From contig NCCO01000011.1 in the NCBI GenBank assembly GCA_002279705.1, forward strand, positions 1 to 47,403: a DNA stretch of 47,403 nucleotides, read 5' to 3'. The notes beneath the pieces were generated by a model. The model was not told where the DNA came from, searched no databases, and saw only the letters and a program-made list of their open reading frames with translations. The position numbers and the translations under genes are program-made. How positions within the stretch are numbered: position 1 is the first letter of the stretch; each line of letters opens with the position of its first letter. Of the stretch, positions 8,283 through 16,881 are shown one piece after another. The stretch comes from Allobosea sp. 12-68-7. GTDB taxonomy: Bacteria; Pseudomonadota; Alphaproteobacteria; Rhizobiales; Beijerinckiaceae.

Positions 8283-9263
8283 ATGGCCGACCTGATGACC
8301 GATTACGCCGAAGCCTCGTCCAGTTTCGTGATCGACCCCGCCAAGCCCGTTCCCGCGGCGTTGCGCGGTGCCGTGCTGGCGCTCGGCAATTTCGACGGCG
8401 TCCATCGCGGCCATGCCGAATTGGCGCGCGAGGCGGTGGATCTCTCTGCACAACTGGGCCGGCGGCCGGCGGCCCTGACCTTCGAGCCCCATCCGCGCAG
8501 CGTCTTCCGGCCCGAGGAACCGGTCTTCCGCCTGACCTCGCCAACCGTGAAGACGGAGCTGCTGGGCGGGCTCGGCTTGCCGCTCACCTTCGTGCTGCCG
8601 TTCAACCGCGACATCGCCGCGATCCGGGCAGAGGCCTTCATCGACGATCTCCTGCTCGGACGGCTCGGCGCCGCCGGTCTCGTCTGCGGCTATGATTTTC
8701 ATTTCGGTCAGGGCCGCCGCGGCTCGCCCGAAATGCTGCAGGAGCGCTGCGAGGGCGAGGGCATCCCCGTCGTCGTGGTGCCGCCCTATGCGTGGGAGGG
8801 CGAACCCGTCTCTTCGACGCTGATCCGCACCGTGCTGGAGCAGGGCGACGTCGCCCGCGCCGCGGAGCTGATCGGCCGGCCCTGGTTCGTGCGCGGCGTG
8901 GTCGCGCATGGTGACAAGCGCGGCCGCGAGCTCGGCTACCCCACCGCCAACCTGCATCTGCCCCGCGACTGCCGGCTCAAATACGGCATCTATGCCGTGC
9001 GCATGAAGATCGACGGCATCTGGCATGACGGCGTCGCCAGCTTCGGCAGCCGCCCGACCTTCGACGACGGCGCGCCGCGGCTGGAAACCTTCGTCTTTGA
9101 TTTCAGCGGCGATCTCTACGGCAAGCCGGTCGACGTCGCCTTCGTATCCTGGTTGCGCGGCGAAGCGAAGTTCGACTCGCTGGAAGCCCTGATCGCCCAG
9201 ATGGACGAAGACAGCGCCCGTGCGCGCGACATCCTCGGCAAGACGCCGCCCTTTCTTCTTTGA
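8283..9263 (+). CDS. ribF: Bifunctional riboflavin kinase / FAD synthetase
   Basis: RibF phosphorylates riboflavin to FMN and adenylylates FMN to FAD in the cytoplasm. The N-terminal FAD synthetase domain carries the nucleotidyltransferase motif GNFDGVHRGH and, later, SSTLIR. The C-terminal riboflavin kinase domain carries GDKRGRELGYPTANL and the catalytic region near the end. Length is about 326 residues, as expected. The start is uncertain: GTG at 8268, ATG at 8283 and ATG at 8295 are all in frame, and only the last has a plausible GGATGG at suitable distance. It is the first gene of a rightward cluster with ileS and lspA, a common order in Proteobacteria, although here a palindromic repeat separates it from ileS. 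Confidence 0.95.
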   Translation: MADLMTDYAEASSSFVIDPAKPVPAALRGAVLALGNFDGVHRGHAELAREAVDLSAQLGRRPAALTFEPHPRSVFRPEEPVFRLTSPTVKTELLGGLGLPLTFVLPFNRDIAAIRAEAFIDDLLLGRLGAAGLVCGYDFHFGQGRRGSPEMLQERCEGEGIPVVVVPPYAWEGEPVSSTLIRTVLEQGDVARAAELIGRPWFVRGVVAHGDKRGRELGYPTANLHLPRDCRLKYGIYAVRMKIDGIWHDGVASFGSRPTFDDGAPRLETFVFDFSGDLYGKPVDVAFVSWLRGEAKFDSLEALIAQMDEDSARARDILGKTPPFLL

Positions 9264-9616
9264 GGGGGCTTTGCTAGAGCAGCCTCGACTTTCCACCACG
9301 CGCGGTCATCCCGGGCGACCGGAGGGAGACCCGGGATCCCTTCCGGAACCCGTCCGATGATCGCTCCGGAATGGATCCCGGCTCTTCGCTTCGCTTCGGC
9401 CGGGATGACCCTGGCGGTTCCGGCGACGAGAAATCTGGTCTAGAAGCTGCCGATGGTCATGCTGCCTATGAGCTTTCTCCGGCGAATTACAGGCCCGGCT
9501 GCCGCCTCGCGCTGAGCGCGGGCGCCTGCGCAGTCCGGGTTGAAGACCGCATTTTCCCGTATCCAGAGGATAGGCGCGGCCGCCGCCGCCCCTTGTCCCA
9601 GTGCCCGAGCCGGACC
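9264..9616. other. Intergenic region between ribF and ileS
   Basis: This 353-bp gap contains the nested palindrome at 9304-9410. In 9411-9616 I see no convincing gene; the long in-frame extension upstream of ileS lacks family likeness. The ileS promoter and leader must lie here. I saw no clear T-box-like structure, and T-boxes are not expected in this group. Confidence 0.5.
9304..9410. repeat. Nested palindromic repeat, copy 1
   Basis: Outer arms GGTCATCCCGGGC and GCCGGGATGACC pair end to end. An inner pair, CCGGGATCC...TCCGGA with TCCGGAATGGATCCCGG, lies inside. The same outer and inner elements recur at 16695-16799 and 21501-21608, so this is a dispersed intergenic family; this copy is the most diverged. 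Confidence 0.75.
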
Positions 9617-12600
9617 ATGACCGACAAGACCGCAGACACATCCGCCGCCGTTGACTATTCCCAGACCCTGTTCCTGCCGCAGACCGAGTTCCCGATGCGG
9701 GCCGGCCTGCCGCAGCGCGAGCCGGAGCTGCTCGCCCGCTGGGCTAAGATGGACCTCTACCGCAAGCTGCGCGAGGCCGGTAAGGGGCGCGACCGCTTCG
9801 TCCTGCATGACGGCCCGCCCTACGCCAACGGCAACATCCATATCGGCCATGCGCTCAACAAGGTCCTGAAGGACCTCGTCACCCGCTCGCAGCAGATGCT
9901 GGGCTTCGATTCCAACTACGTCCCGGGCTGGGACTGCCACGGCCTGCCGATCGAGTGGAAGATCGAGGAGCAGTACCGCGCCAAGGGGCTGAACAAGGAC
10001 GACGTCGATGTCGTCGAGTTCCGCAAGGAATGCCGCAGCTTCGCCGAGCACTGGGTCTCGGTGCAGCGCGAGGAGTTCAAGCGGCTCGGCGTCGAGGGCG
10101 ACTGGGACGCCCCCTACCTGACCATGGCCTATCCGGCCGAGGCGCAGATCGCCCGCGAGATCATGAAATTCGCCGAGACCGGCCAGCTCTATCGCGGCTC
10201 CAAGCCGGTGATGTGGTCGGTGGTCGAGAAGACCGCGCTCGCCGAGGCCGAGGTCGAATACGAGGAGCATGTCAGCGACACGGTGTTCGTGGCGTTTCCG
10301 ATCGTCGATCTTCCCGGTCCGTTTCCGGTTGCGGGGCCCGCGCCTTTGGAGACGACGTTCCACGACACGGTCGAGCATGCCGACGATCTCCGGAACGCAT
10401 CCATCGTCATCTGGACGACGACCCCTTGGACGATGCCGGGAAACCGCGCGATCTCGTTCTCGCGAAAGGTAGCCTACGGCCTTTATCGAGTGACCGAAGC
10501 GCCGTCCGAAAACTGGGCGAAGATGGGCGGACTCTATGTCCTTGCCGATACGCTGGCCGAGTCGGTGTTCAAGGCGGCGAAGGTCGCCGGCTACGAGAGG
10601 CTGATGCATGTCGACGGCAGGCTTCTAGAGCGCGCCACCGCAGCCCACCCCCTGCGCGGCCATGGCTATGACTTCGACGTCCCCCTGCTCGACGGCGACC
10701 ACGTCACCGACGAGGCCGGCACCGGCTTCGTCCACACCGCGCCCGGCCATGGCCGCGAGGACTTCGACGTCTGGATGAGCAATGGCCGTCAGCTCGCGGA
10801 GCGCGGCATCGAGACCCGCATCCCCTACACCGTCGATGCCGATGGCCGCTTCACCAAGGATGCGCCGGGCTTCGAAGGCGCGCAGGTCATCACCGACACC
10901 GGCGAGAAGGGCAACGCCAACGAGGTCGTCATCAAGGCGCTCGCCGCAAGCGGCAACCTCGTCGCGCGCGGCCGGCTCAAGCACCAGTATCCACACAGCT
11001 GGCGCTCGAAGAAGCCGGTGATCTTCCGCAACACGCCGCAATGGTTCATCGCGATGGACAAGGCGGTCGATACGCTCGGCAACCGCACCCTGCGCGAGGT
11101 CGCGCTCGGCGCGATCAAGGACACGCAATGGGTCCCCGCCGCGGGTGAAAACCGCATCAACGGCATGATCGCCAACCGCCCCGACTGGGTGGTCTCGCGC
11201 CAGCGCGCCTGGGGCGTGCCGATCACCGTCTTCGTCGAGAAGGAGAGCAAGGAGATCCTCGTCGACGCGAAGGTCAACGCCGCCATCGCCGAGGCCTTCG
11301 AGCTTGAGGGCGCCGACGCCTGGTTCACCGACACCGACGGCGCCCGCTTCCTGAAGCCCTTCGGCTACGACCCGGCGCAATACGAGCGCGTCACCGACGT
11401 GCTCGACGTCTGGTTCGATTCAGGCTCGACCCATGCCTTCACCCTGGAGAAGCGCGCCGATCTGCGTGCGCGCCGTCGCGGCGACGGCGGTAACGACCGG
11501 GTGATGTATCTCGAAGGCTCGGACCAGCATCGCGGCTGGTTCCACTCCTCGCTGCTCGAAAGCTGCGGCACGCGCGGCCGCGCGCCCTACGACATCGTGC
11601 TGACGCACGGCTTCTGCCTCGACGAGAAGGGCGAGAAGATGTCGAAGTCCAAGGGCAACGTCACCGCGCCCCAGGACATCATCAAGGATTCAGGCGCCGA
11701 CATCCTGCGCCTCTGGGTCGCGGCAGCCGACTATTCCGACGACCTGCGCATCGGCAAGGAGATCCTCAAGACCTTCGTCGAGACCTATCGGAAACTCCGC
11801 AACACGATGCGCTGGATGCTCGGCACGCTCGCCCATTTCAGCGAGGACATCCGCGTCGCCGAGATCCAGACCATGCCGGAGCTGGAGCGGCTGATGCTGC
11901 ACCGGCTCGCCGAGATCGGCCCGCAGGTCGAGGAGGCCTACCGGACCTATGACTACAAGAAGGTCGTGACGCTGCTCTCGCAGTTCATGAACACCGAGCT
12001 CTCGGCCTTCTATTTCGACGTCCGCAAGGATGCGCTCTATTGCGATCCGCTGTCGAGCCACGTCCGCAAGAGCGCGCTCACCGTGGTCGACCATCTCTTC
12101 CGCTGCCTCACGACCTGGCTCGCGCCGATCCTGGTCTTTACCGCCGAGGAAGCCTGGCTGGAGCGTTATCCCGAGCAGAAAACGCTCGATGGCTCGGTCC
12201 ATCTCGAGCTCTTCGCGCAGGCCCCGGCCGCCTGGCTCGATTCCGAACTGGCCGAGCGCTGGGGCAAGATCCGCAAGGTCCGCCGCGTCGTCACCGGCGC
12301 GCTCGAGCTGGAGCGTGCGGCCAAGCGCCTCGGCTCCTCGCTGGAAGCCGCCCCGCAGGTCTTCGTCTCCGATCCGGACCTGCTCGCCGCACTGTCGGGG
12401 GCCGATCTCGCCGAGATCAGCATCACCTCCGCCATCCGCGTCGAGAGCGGGGAGGGTCCCACTGATGCCGTCCGCCTGCCCGAGGTGCCGGGCGTCGCGG
12501 TGGTCCCGCACCGCGCCGACGGCGTCAAATGCGCGCGCTCCTGGCGGTATTTCGACCCCGCGACCGCCGATCCGGCCTATCCGACCGTCACGCCGCGCGA

Positions 12601-12640
12601 CGCAAAGGCGCTGCGCGAACTCGGCCGGGGCGCCGCGTGA
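9617..12640 (+). CDS. ileS: Isoleucyl-tRNA synthetase
   Basis: This class I synthetase charges tRNA-Ile. The HIGH motif is HIGH at 75-78 ([11 protein letters not shown]) and the KMSKS loop is KMSKS at 674-678. The CP1 editing domain has the Thr-rich motif [13 protein letters not shown] and [13 protein letters not shown] start it at ATG 9617 (MTDKTADTS); upstream codons are open but not conserved in character. At 1007 residues it is longer than the ~940 of E. coli. The C-terminus retains [11 protein letters not shown] but lacks the remaining cysteines of the zinc knuckle of E. coli IleRS. Codon use shifts sharply within about 10280-10640 (residues ~221-341): CTA, AGG, CGA, GTA, GGA and frequent ACG appear there but are rare in the flanks. 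lspA overlaps its stop by 4 nt. Confidence 0.98.
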   Translation: MTDKTADTSAAVDYSQTLFLPQTEFPMRAGLPQREPELLARWAKMDLYRKLREAGKGRDRFVLHDGPPYANGNIHIGHALNKVLKDLVTRSQQMLGFDSNYVPGWDCHGLPIEWKIEEQYRAKGLNKDDVDVVEFRKECRSFAEHWVSVQREEFKRLGVEGDWDAPYLTMAYPAEAQIAREIMKFAETGQLYRGSKPVMWSVVEKTALAEAEVEYEEHVSDTVFVAFPIVDLPGPFPVAGPAPLETTFHDTVEHADDLRNASIVIWTTTPWTMPGNRAISFSRKVAYGLYRVTEAPSENWAKMGGLYVLADTLAESVFKAAKVAGYERLMHVDGRLLERATAAHPLRGHGYDFDVPLLDGDHVTDEAGTGFVHTAPGHGREDFDVWMSNGRQLAERGIETRIPYTVDADGRFTKDAPGFEGAQVITDTGEKGNANEVVIKALAASGNLVARGRLKHQYPHSWRSKKPVIFRNTPQWFIAMDKAVDTLGNRTLREVALGAIKDTQWVPAAGENRINGMIANRPDWVVSRQRAWGVPITVFVEKESKEILVDAKVNAAIAEAFELEGADAWFTDTDGARFLKPFGYDPAQYERVTDVLDVWFDSGSTHAFTLEKRADLRARRRGDGGNDRVMYLEGSDQHRGWFHSSLLESCGTRGRAPYDIVLTHGFCLDEKGEKMSKSKGNVTAPQDIIKDSGADILRLWVAAADYSDDLRIGKEILKTFVETYRKLRNTMRWMLGTLAHFSEDIRVAEIQTMPELERLMLHRLAEIGPQVEEAYRTYDYKKVVTLLSQFMNTELSAFYFDVRKDALYCDPLSSHVRKSALTVVDHLFRCLTTWLAPILVFTAEEAWLERYPEQKTLDGSVHLELFAQAPAAWLDSELAERWGKIRKVRRVVTGALELERAAKRLGSSLEAAPQVFVSDPDLLAALSGADLAEISITSAIRVESGEGPTDAVRLPEVPGVAVVPHRADGVKCARSWRYFDPATADPAYPTVTPRDAKALRELGRGAA

Positions 12641-13119
12641 CGCCCGTTCGCCGCCTCGGTCTCGCCATCGTCCTGGTCGTCTTCGTCATCGACCAGGCGC
12701 TGAAGCTCTGGCTGCTCTTCGGCCTTCGCCTGGCCGAGACCGGGCCTTTCGCGGTCATGCCCTTCATGGACATCGTGCTCGCCTGGAACCGCGGCATTTC
12801 CTACGGGCTGTTCCAGCAGCACAGCGACATCGGCCGCTGGGGGCTCGTCGTCATCTCGATCGCAGCCGCGATCTGGCTCGGCCGCTGGATGTGGCGCGAG
12901 CCGCGGCCGCTGACGGTCGCCAGCCTCGCCCTCATCGTCGGCGGCGCGCTCGGCAACGGGCTCGATCGCGCGGTCTATGGGGCGGTCGTGGACTTCGTCC
13001 ACCTGCACTGGGGCAGCTTCAGCTGGTACATCTTCAACGTCGCCGATGCCGCCATCGTTGTCGGGGTGGTCGGGCTGCTGTATGAGTCCTTCCGGCCGGC
13101 GGCCGACAATGCGGCCTGA
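12637..13119 (+). CDS. lspA: Lipoprotein signal peptidase (signal peptidase II)
   Basis: LspA is an inner-membrane aspartyl protease that removes signal peptides from prolipoproteins. The 160-residue protein has four hydrophobic segments and the family motifs: DQALKLW at 19-25, [11 protein letters not shown] at 49-59, the catalytic D110 in [10 protein letters not shown] and D137 in FNVADAAI. The GTG at 12637 overlaps the ileS stop (GTGA), so translation is probably coupled. Longer readings within ileS give an unrelated arginine-rich leader. Confidence 0.96.
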   Translation: MTPVRRLGLAIVLVVFVIDQALKLWLLFGLRLAETGPFAVMPFMDIVLAWNRGISYGLFQQHSDIGRWGLVVISIAAAIWLGRWMWREPRPLTVASLALIVGGALGNGLDRAVYGAVVDFVHLHWGSFSWYIFNVADAAIVVGVVGLLYESFRPAADNAA

Positions 13120-13194
13120 ACCCGGCCCCGCCATCGTTTTGCCGTTCGCTTGCGGTTTGATCCGGGGAAGCAATATCCCCGAGGGAGGTTTGAC

Positions 13195-13839
13195 ATGGCG
13201 CATCGCATCCGCGTGACGCATCTGCTGCTGGCCGGAGGCCTCGTCCTGGCGGCCCAGCCGGCGCTGGCCCAGGAAGGCATGCTCTTCAAGAACCTGATGG
13301 AAGGCGTCATCGGCGGCCGCCCGGGCGACGACATCGAGTACCGCCAGCGCCCGCCGCTGGTCGTGCCCCCGAATTCGACCCTGCCGCGCCCGCAGGCGCC
13401 GGCGAGCACCCGCAATGCCGCCTGGCCCAACGATCCCGACGTCGCCGCCCGCCGCGCCGAGGCGGAAGGTGCCCGTTCTCCCTTCCGTTCGGATCCCAAC
13501 TTGGGCAGCAGTCCCGGACTGAGCCAGGCCGAGTTGCGTCGTGGCCGGACCACGCGCGACACCGGGCGCCCGGTTGTTGCCGAGGAGCAGAACAATTTCA
13601 ACAATCAGATCGCGCCGATCCAGATCGGCCGCGAACTCGCCGGCCGCCGGAACCAGGCCGCGCTCGACCAGCTGTCCTATGGCTCCGAGCCGCCGCGCCG
13701 CACCCTCGCCGAGCCGCCGGTCGGTTATCGCCGTCCCGTCGGTTCGGCGCCGCTCGGCCCCGGCCCGGGCGGCCCGGTCGAGGATCGTCAGGCCGTCGGC
13801 CAGCGCGAATTCCTCACCGGCCAGATCCCGATGCAGTGA
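13195..13839 (+). CDS. Secreted DUF3035-like protein
   Basis: The 214-residue product begins with a signal peptide: MAHRIRVTHLLLAGGLVL, then a likely cut after ALAQ near residue 25. It is Pro/Arg-rich and low in complexity after that. The stretch RQRPPLVVPPNSTLPRP resembles the PLVVPP core of DUF3035 proteins, which often sit between lspA and M16 peptidases in Alphaproteobacteria, as here. No lipobox cysteine is visible, so it is probably periplasmic rather than lipid-anchored. The start is set by the strong GAGGGAGG site a few bases upstream of ATG 13195. Its function is unknown; context suggests envelope maintenance. Confidence 0.75.
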   Translation: MAHRIRVTHLLLAGGLVLAAQPALAQEGMLFKNLMEGVIGGRPGDDIEYRQRPPLVVPPNSTLPRPQAPASTRNAAWPNDPDVAARRAEAEGARSPFRSDPNLGSSPGLSQAELRRGRTTRDTGRPVVAEEQNNFNNQIAPIQIGRELAGRRNQAALDQLSYGSEPPRRTLAEPPVGYRRPVGSAPLGPGPGGPVEDRQAVGQREFLTGQIPMQ

Positions 13840-14004
13840 GGCGCGATGCCGAAGCCGTGAGCGCGCGACGCTGCGGCTTTGGGACTGCGCCTGCGCACTG
13901 GCGTTCCGCGCCTTCAGCGCCTAAGTGCCGGAAGAGTCGGTGCGCCGGTTGACGGCCGCGCCGCCTCGTTGACCGCTGCACGCGGCGCCGATACGCGCTG
14001 TATC

Positions 14005-15312
14005 ATGGAGATGGCCCGGGTGAACATGCATGCGCAGCCGATGAAGGCCGCCCAGCCGGTGGAATCCTTCCGCCTGGCCAATGGTCTCGACGTCGTGGTG
14101 GTGCCGGATCGGCGCGCCCCCGTCGTCACCCATATGGTCTGGTACCGCAACGGTTCGGCCGACGATCCGGCCGGCAAGTCCGGCATCGCCCATTTCCTCG
14201 AGCACCTGATGTTCAAGGGCACGGCGAAATGGCCGGCGGGCGAGTTCTCCAAGATCGTCGCCGGGCTCGGCGGCCAGGAGAACGCCTTCACCTCCTTCGA
14301 CTACACCGCCTATTTCCAGCGCGTGCCGAAGGAGCATCTGCGCGCGATGATGGATTACGAGGCCGACCGGATGACCGGACTGGCCTTCGACGAGAGTGTC
14401 GTCGGGCCCGAGCGCGACGTCGTGCTGGAAGAGCGCAAGATGCGCGTCGATGCCGACCCCGCCGCCCAGCTCGGCGAGGAGTTCTCGGCCGCGCTCTTCG
14501 TCCACCACCCCTACGGCACACCGATCATCGGCTGGGAGCACGAGATCGAGGGCCTGAACCGGGACGACGCCTTCGCCTATTACCAGCGCTTCTACACGCC
14601 GGAGAACGCGATCCTCGTCGTCGCCGGCGACACCGACGTCGCGACGGTCCGCCGCCTTGCGGAAGAGACCTATGGCGCCATTCCCGCCCGCGGCGAGGCC
14701 CCGGTCCGCAAGCGCCCGGCCGAGCCCGATCCGCGTGCGGCGCGACGCGTCTCGCTGAGCGACCCGCGCGTGCGCCAGCCCTCGCTGCGGCGCGGCTGGC
14801 TGACGCCGACCTATCTCAGCGGCGATTCTGGCGAGGTCTTCGCGCTCGAGCTCCTGGCCGAGATCCTCGGCGGCGGCACCACCTCGCGGCTCTATCGTCG
14901 CCTCTGCGTCGAGGCCGATCTGGCCTCCGGCGCCAGCGCCTATTTCATGGGGTCGATGGTCGACCGCGCCGCCTTCCAGCTCTCGGTCAGCCCGCGGCCG
15001 GGCGTCGAGATGGCGGCGCTGGAAGCCGGCCTCGATGCGGCGCTCGCCGCCTTCCTGAGCGAGGGGCCGAGCGAGCTCGAACTCGCCCGCGCCCGCACCC
15101 GCCTCGTCGCCGAGACGATCTTCGCCCGCGACAGCCAGTCCTCGCTCGCCCGCATCTTCGGGGCGTCGCTGGCCGTCGGCGAGACGGTGGAGGACGTGCT
15201 GGCCTGGCCGGCGCGCATCGAGGCCGTCCCGCGCGAGGCCGTTCTGGAGGCCGCGCGGCGCTATCTGCGGCCCGACCGCGGCGTCACCGGCCTGCTACTG
15301 CCCTCCGCCTGA
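14005..15312 (+). CDS. M16 family zinc peptidase (catalytic member)
   Basis: This is a pitrilysin/processing-peptidase-type zinc protease. The inverted zinc motif HFLEH is at residues 63-67, and E143 in LEERKMR, about 75 residues on, is the third ligand. QENAFTSFDYTAYF is also typical. Homology begins with SFRLANGLDVVVV at about residue 21. The start is not certain: ATGs at 14005, 14011, 14026 and 14041 are all in frame and none has a good ribosome site. I see no clear signal peptide on the shortest forms, while related proteins are often periplasmic. It is followed 51 nt later by a second M16 gene lacking the zinc motif, so the two probably act as a heterodimer. Confidence 0.93.
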   Translation: MEMARVNMHAQPMKAAQPVESFRLANGLDVVVVPDRRAPVVTHMVWYRNGSADDPAGKSGIAHFLEHLMFKGTAKWPAGEFSKIVAGLGGQENAFTSFDYTAYFQRVPKEHLRAMMDYEADRMTGLAFDESVVGPERDVVLEERKMRVDADPAAQLGEEFSAALFVHHPYGTPIIGWEHEIEGLNRDDAFAYYQRFYTPENAILVVAGDTDVATVRRLAEETYGAIPARGEAPVRKRPAEPDPRAARRVSLSDPRVRQPSLRRGWLTPTYLSGDSGEVFALELLAEILGGGTTSRLYRRLCVEADLASGASAYFMGSMVDRAAFQLSVSPRPGVEMAALEAGLDAALAAFLSEGPSELELARARTRLVAETIFARDSQSSLARIFGASLAVGETVEDVLAWPARIEAVPREAVLEAARRYLRPDRGVTGLLLPSA

Positions 15313-15363
15313 TCCGGCCTCCTTCCGCACGGGGCCGCTGCCCGGCCCGAGCCAGGACATGAC

Positions 15364-16659
15364 ATGAACGCTCCGATTCCCGCCTCCGCCACCAGCCTCG
15401 CCGGCCCCTCGGTCCCGGTCCAGAAGGTCCGCTCGTCCGCGGGCGTCGAGGCCTGGCTGGTCGAGGAACACAGCCTGCCGCTGATCGCGGTCGATTTCGC
15501 CTTCGACGGCGGTGCGACGCGCGATCCCGAGAATGCCGCCGGCAGCGCCTATCTCGTCTCCGGCCTGCTCGACGAAGGGGCCGGCGATCTCGACGCCGAG
15601 GCCTTCCAGGGCCGGCTCGCCGACCATGCCATCAGCCTCGGCTTCGATGCGCGCCGTGACGATTTCCACGGCCATCTCCAGACGCTCTCGAGCCACCGCG
15701 ACACCGCCTTCGAGCTGTTGGCGCTGTCCCTGAACGCCCCGCGCTTCGATGCGGACGCGGTCGAGCGGGTCAAGGGCCAGGTCATTTCCGGCCTGCAGCG
15801 CCAGGCACAGAACCCCGAGACCCTCTGCCGCAACGCGCTTTACGCCGCCGCCTTCCCCGGCCACCCCTATGGCCGGCCCGAGAAGGGCGATGTCGACAGC
15901 GTCTCGCGTCTCGAGGCCCAGGCGCTGGAGGGGCTTTCGCGCGATCTGCTCGCTCGCGCCGGGCTGAAGGTGGTCGTCGTCGGCGACATCACGGCAGACG
16001 AACTCGCCCACCGGCTCGATCAGATCTTCGGCGCGCTGCCGCAAGGCCTGCCGCGCGCGCAGCCGGGCGAGGCTCTGCCGATCCAGGGCCTCGGCCAGAC
16101 CCACACCATCGATCTCGACGTGCCGCAGACCGTGCTGCGCTTCGTTGGCCCCGGGCTGATGCGGCACGACCCCGATTTCATCGCCGGCAGCGTGCTCAAC
16201 CACATCCTCGGCGGCTCGGCCTTCACCTCGCGGCTCTTCATGGAGGTCCGCGAGAAGCGCGGCCTCGCCTATGGCGTCTCGTCCAGCCTGATGCCGCTGC
16301 GCCAGGGCGCCATGCTGGTCGGCGGGACCGCGACCAAGAACGAGCGCGCCGCCGAGTCCATGAGCGTGATCCGCGAGGAGATGGCCAAGCTGGCCAATGA
16401 GGGCCCGAGCGAACACGAGGTCGCGGAGGCCAAGCGCTACATCATCGGCTCCTATCCGCTGCGCTTCGACACCTCGCCGAAGATCGCCTCGGAACTGCTG
16501 GGTCTCGCCGTCAACGGCTTCGAGCCGGAGTTCCTCAGCGAACGCAACAGCCTCTTCGCCGCCGTGACGCTGGCCGACGTCAAGCGCGTCGCGCAGCGCC
16601 TGTTCGGCGACCCGCGCCTGCTGGTCCAGGCGGTGGGGCGGCCGGTCGATCTGTTGTAA
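15364..16659 (+). CDS. M16 family peptidase homologue lacking zinc site
   Basis: The 431-residue protein has the same two-lobed M16 fold, but where HxxEH should be it reads SAYLVSGLLDEG (residues ~60-71), so zinc cannot bind. The C-terminal signature REKRGLAYGVSSSL, with the Arg/Tyr pair that contacts substrate in the active complex, is kept. This is the pattern of alpha/beta M16 pairs, as in mitochondrial processing peptidase, where one chain is catalytic and the other holds substrate. The ATG at 15364 lies 51 nt after the catalytic gene. The pair likely forms one periplasmic or cytoplasmic protease; the substrate is unknown. Confidence 0.93.
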   Translation: MNAPIPASATSLAGPSVPVQKVRSSAGVEAWLVEEHSLPLIAVDFAFDGGATRDPENAAGSAYLVSGLLDEGAGDLDAEAFQGRLADHAISLGFDARRDDFHGHLQTLSSHRDTAFELLALSLNAPRFDADAVERVKGQVISGLQRQAQNPETLCRNALYAAAFPGHPYGRPEKGDVDSVSRLEAQALEGLSRDLLARAGLKVVVVGDITADELAHRLDQIFGALPQGLPRAQPGEALPIQGLGQTHTIDLDVPQTVLRFVGPGLMRHDPDFIAGSVLNHILGGSAFTSRLFMEVREKRGLAYGVSSSLMPLRQGAMLVGGTATKNERAAESMSVIREEMAKLANEGPSEHEVAEAKRYIIGSYPLRFDTSPKIASELLGLAVNGFEPEFLSERNSLFAAVTLADVKRVAQRLFGDPRLLVQAVGRPVDLL

Positions 16660-16694
16660 AGCCCGAGGCCACTCGGATGTGTGTGGAAGCACAC

Positions 16695-16799
16695 CGTCAT
16701 CCTGGGCGACCGGAGGTCGTCCGGGATCCATCATAGGACGCGACGGAGCCCCATGATGGATCCCGGCCAGCGCCGCTGCGCGGCTTGTCCAGGATGACG
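16695..16799. repeat. Nested palindromic repeat, copy 2
   Basis: The outer arms CGTCATCCTGG and CCAGGATGACG pair, and inside them CCGGGATCCATCAT pairs with ATGATGGATCCCGG. Between outer and inner arms lie a GACCGGAGGTC mini-palindrome on the left and a GC-rich stretch on the right. It is very close in sequence to 21501-21608. It separates the second M16 gene from mutL. Confidence 0.85.
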
Positions 16800-16881
16800 C
16801 CGCGTTTCTGAGTGAAACCGCTACGCTCTATCCGTCGGGCTCCGCCCGATTCGCCGCGCTGCCCGCCGCCCCGGAACCCGC

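Noticed and set aside
9411-9616. Possible T-box or riboswitch ahead of ileS.
   Set aside because: I found no T-box sequence (TGGNACCGCG) or specifier-loop structure, and such control is not expected in Alphaproteobacteria.
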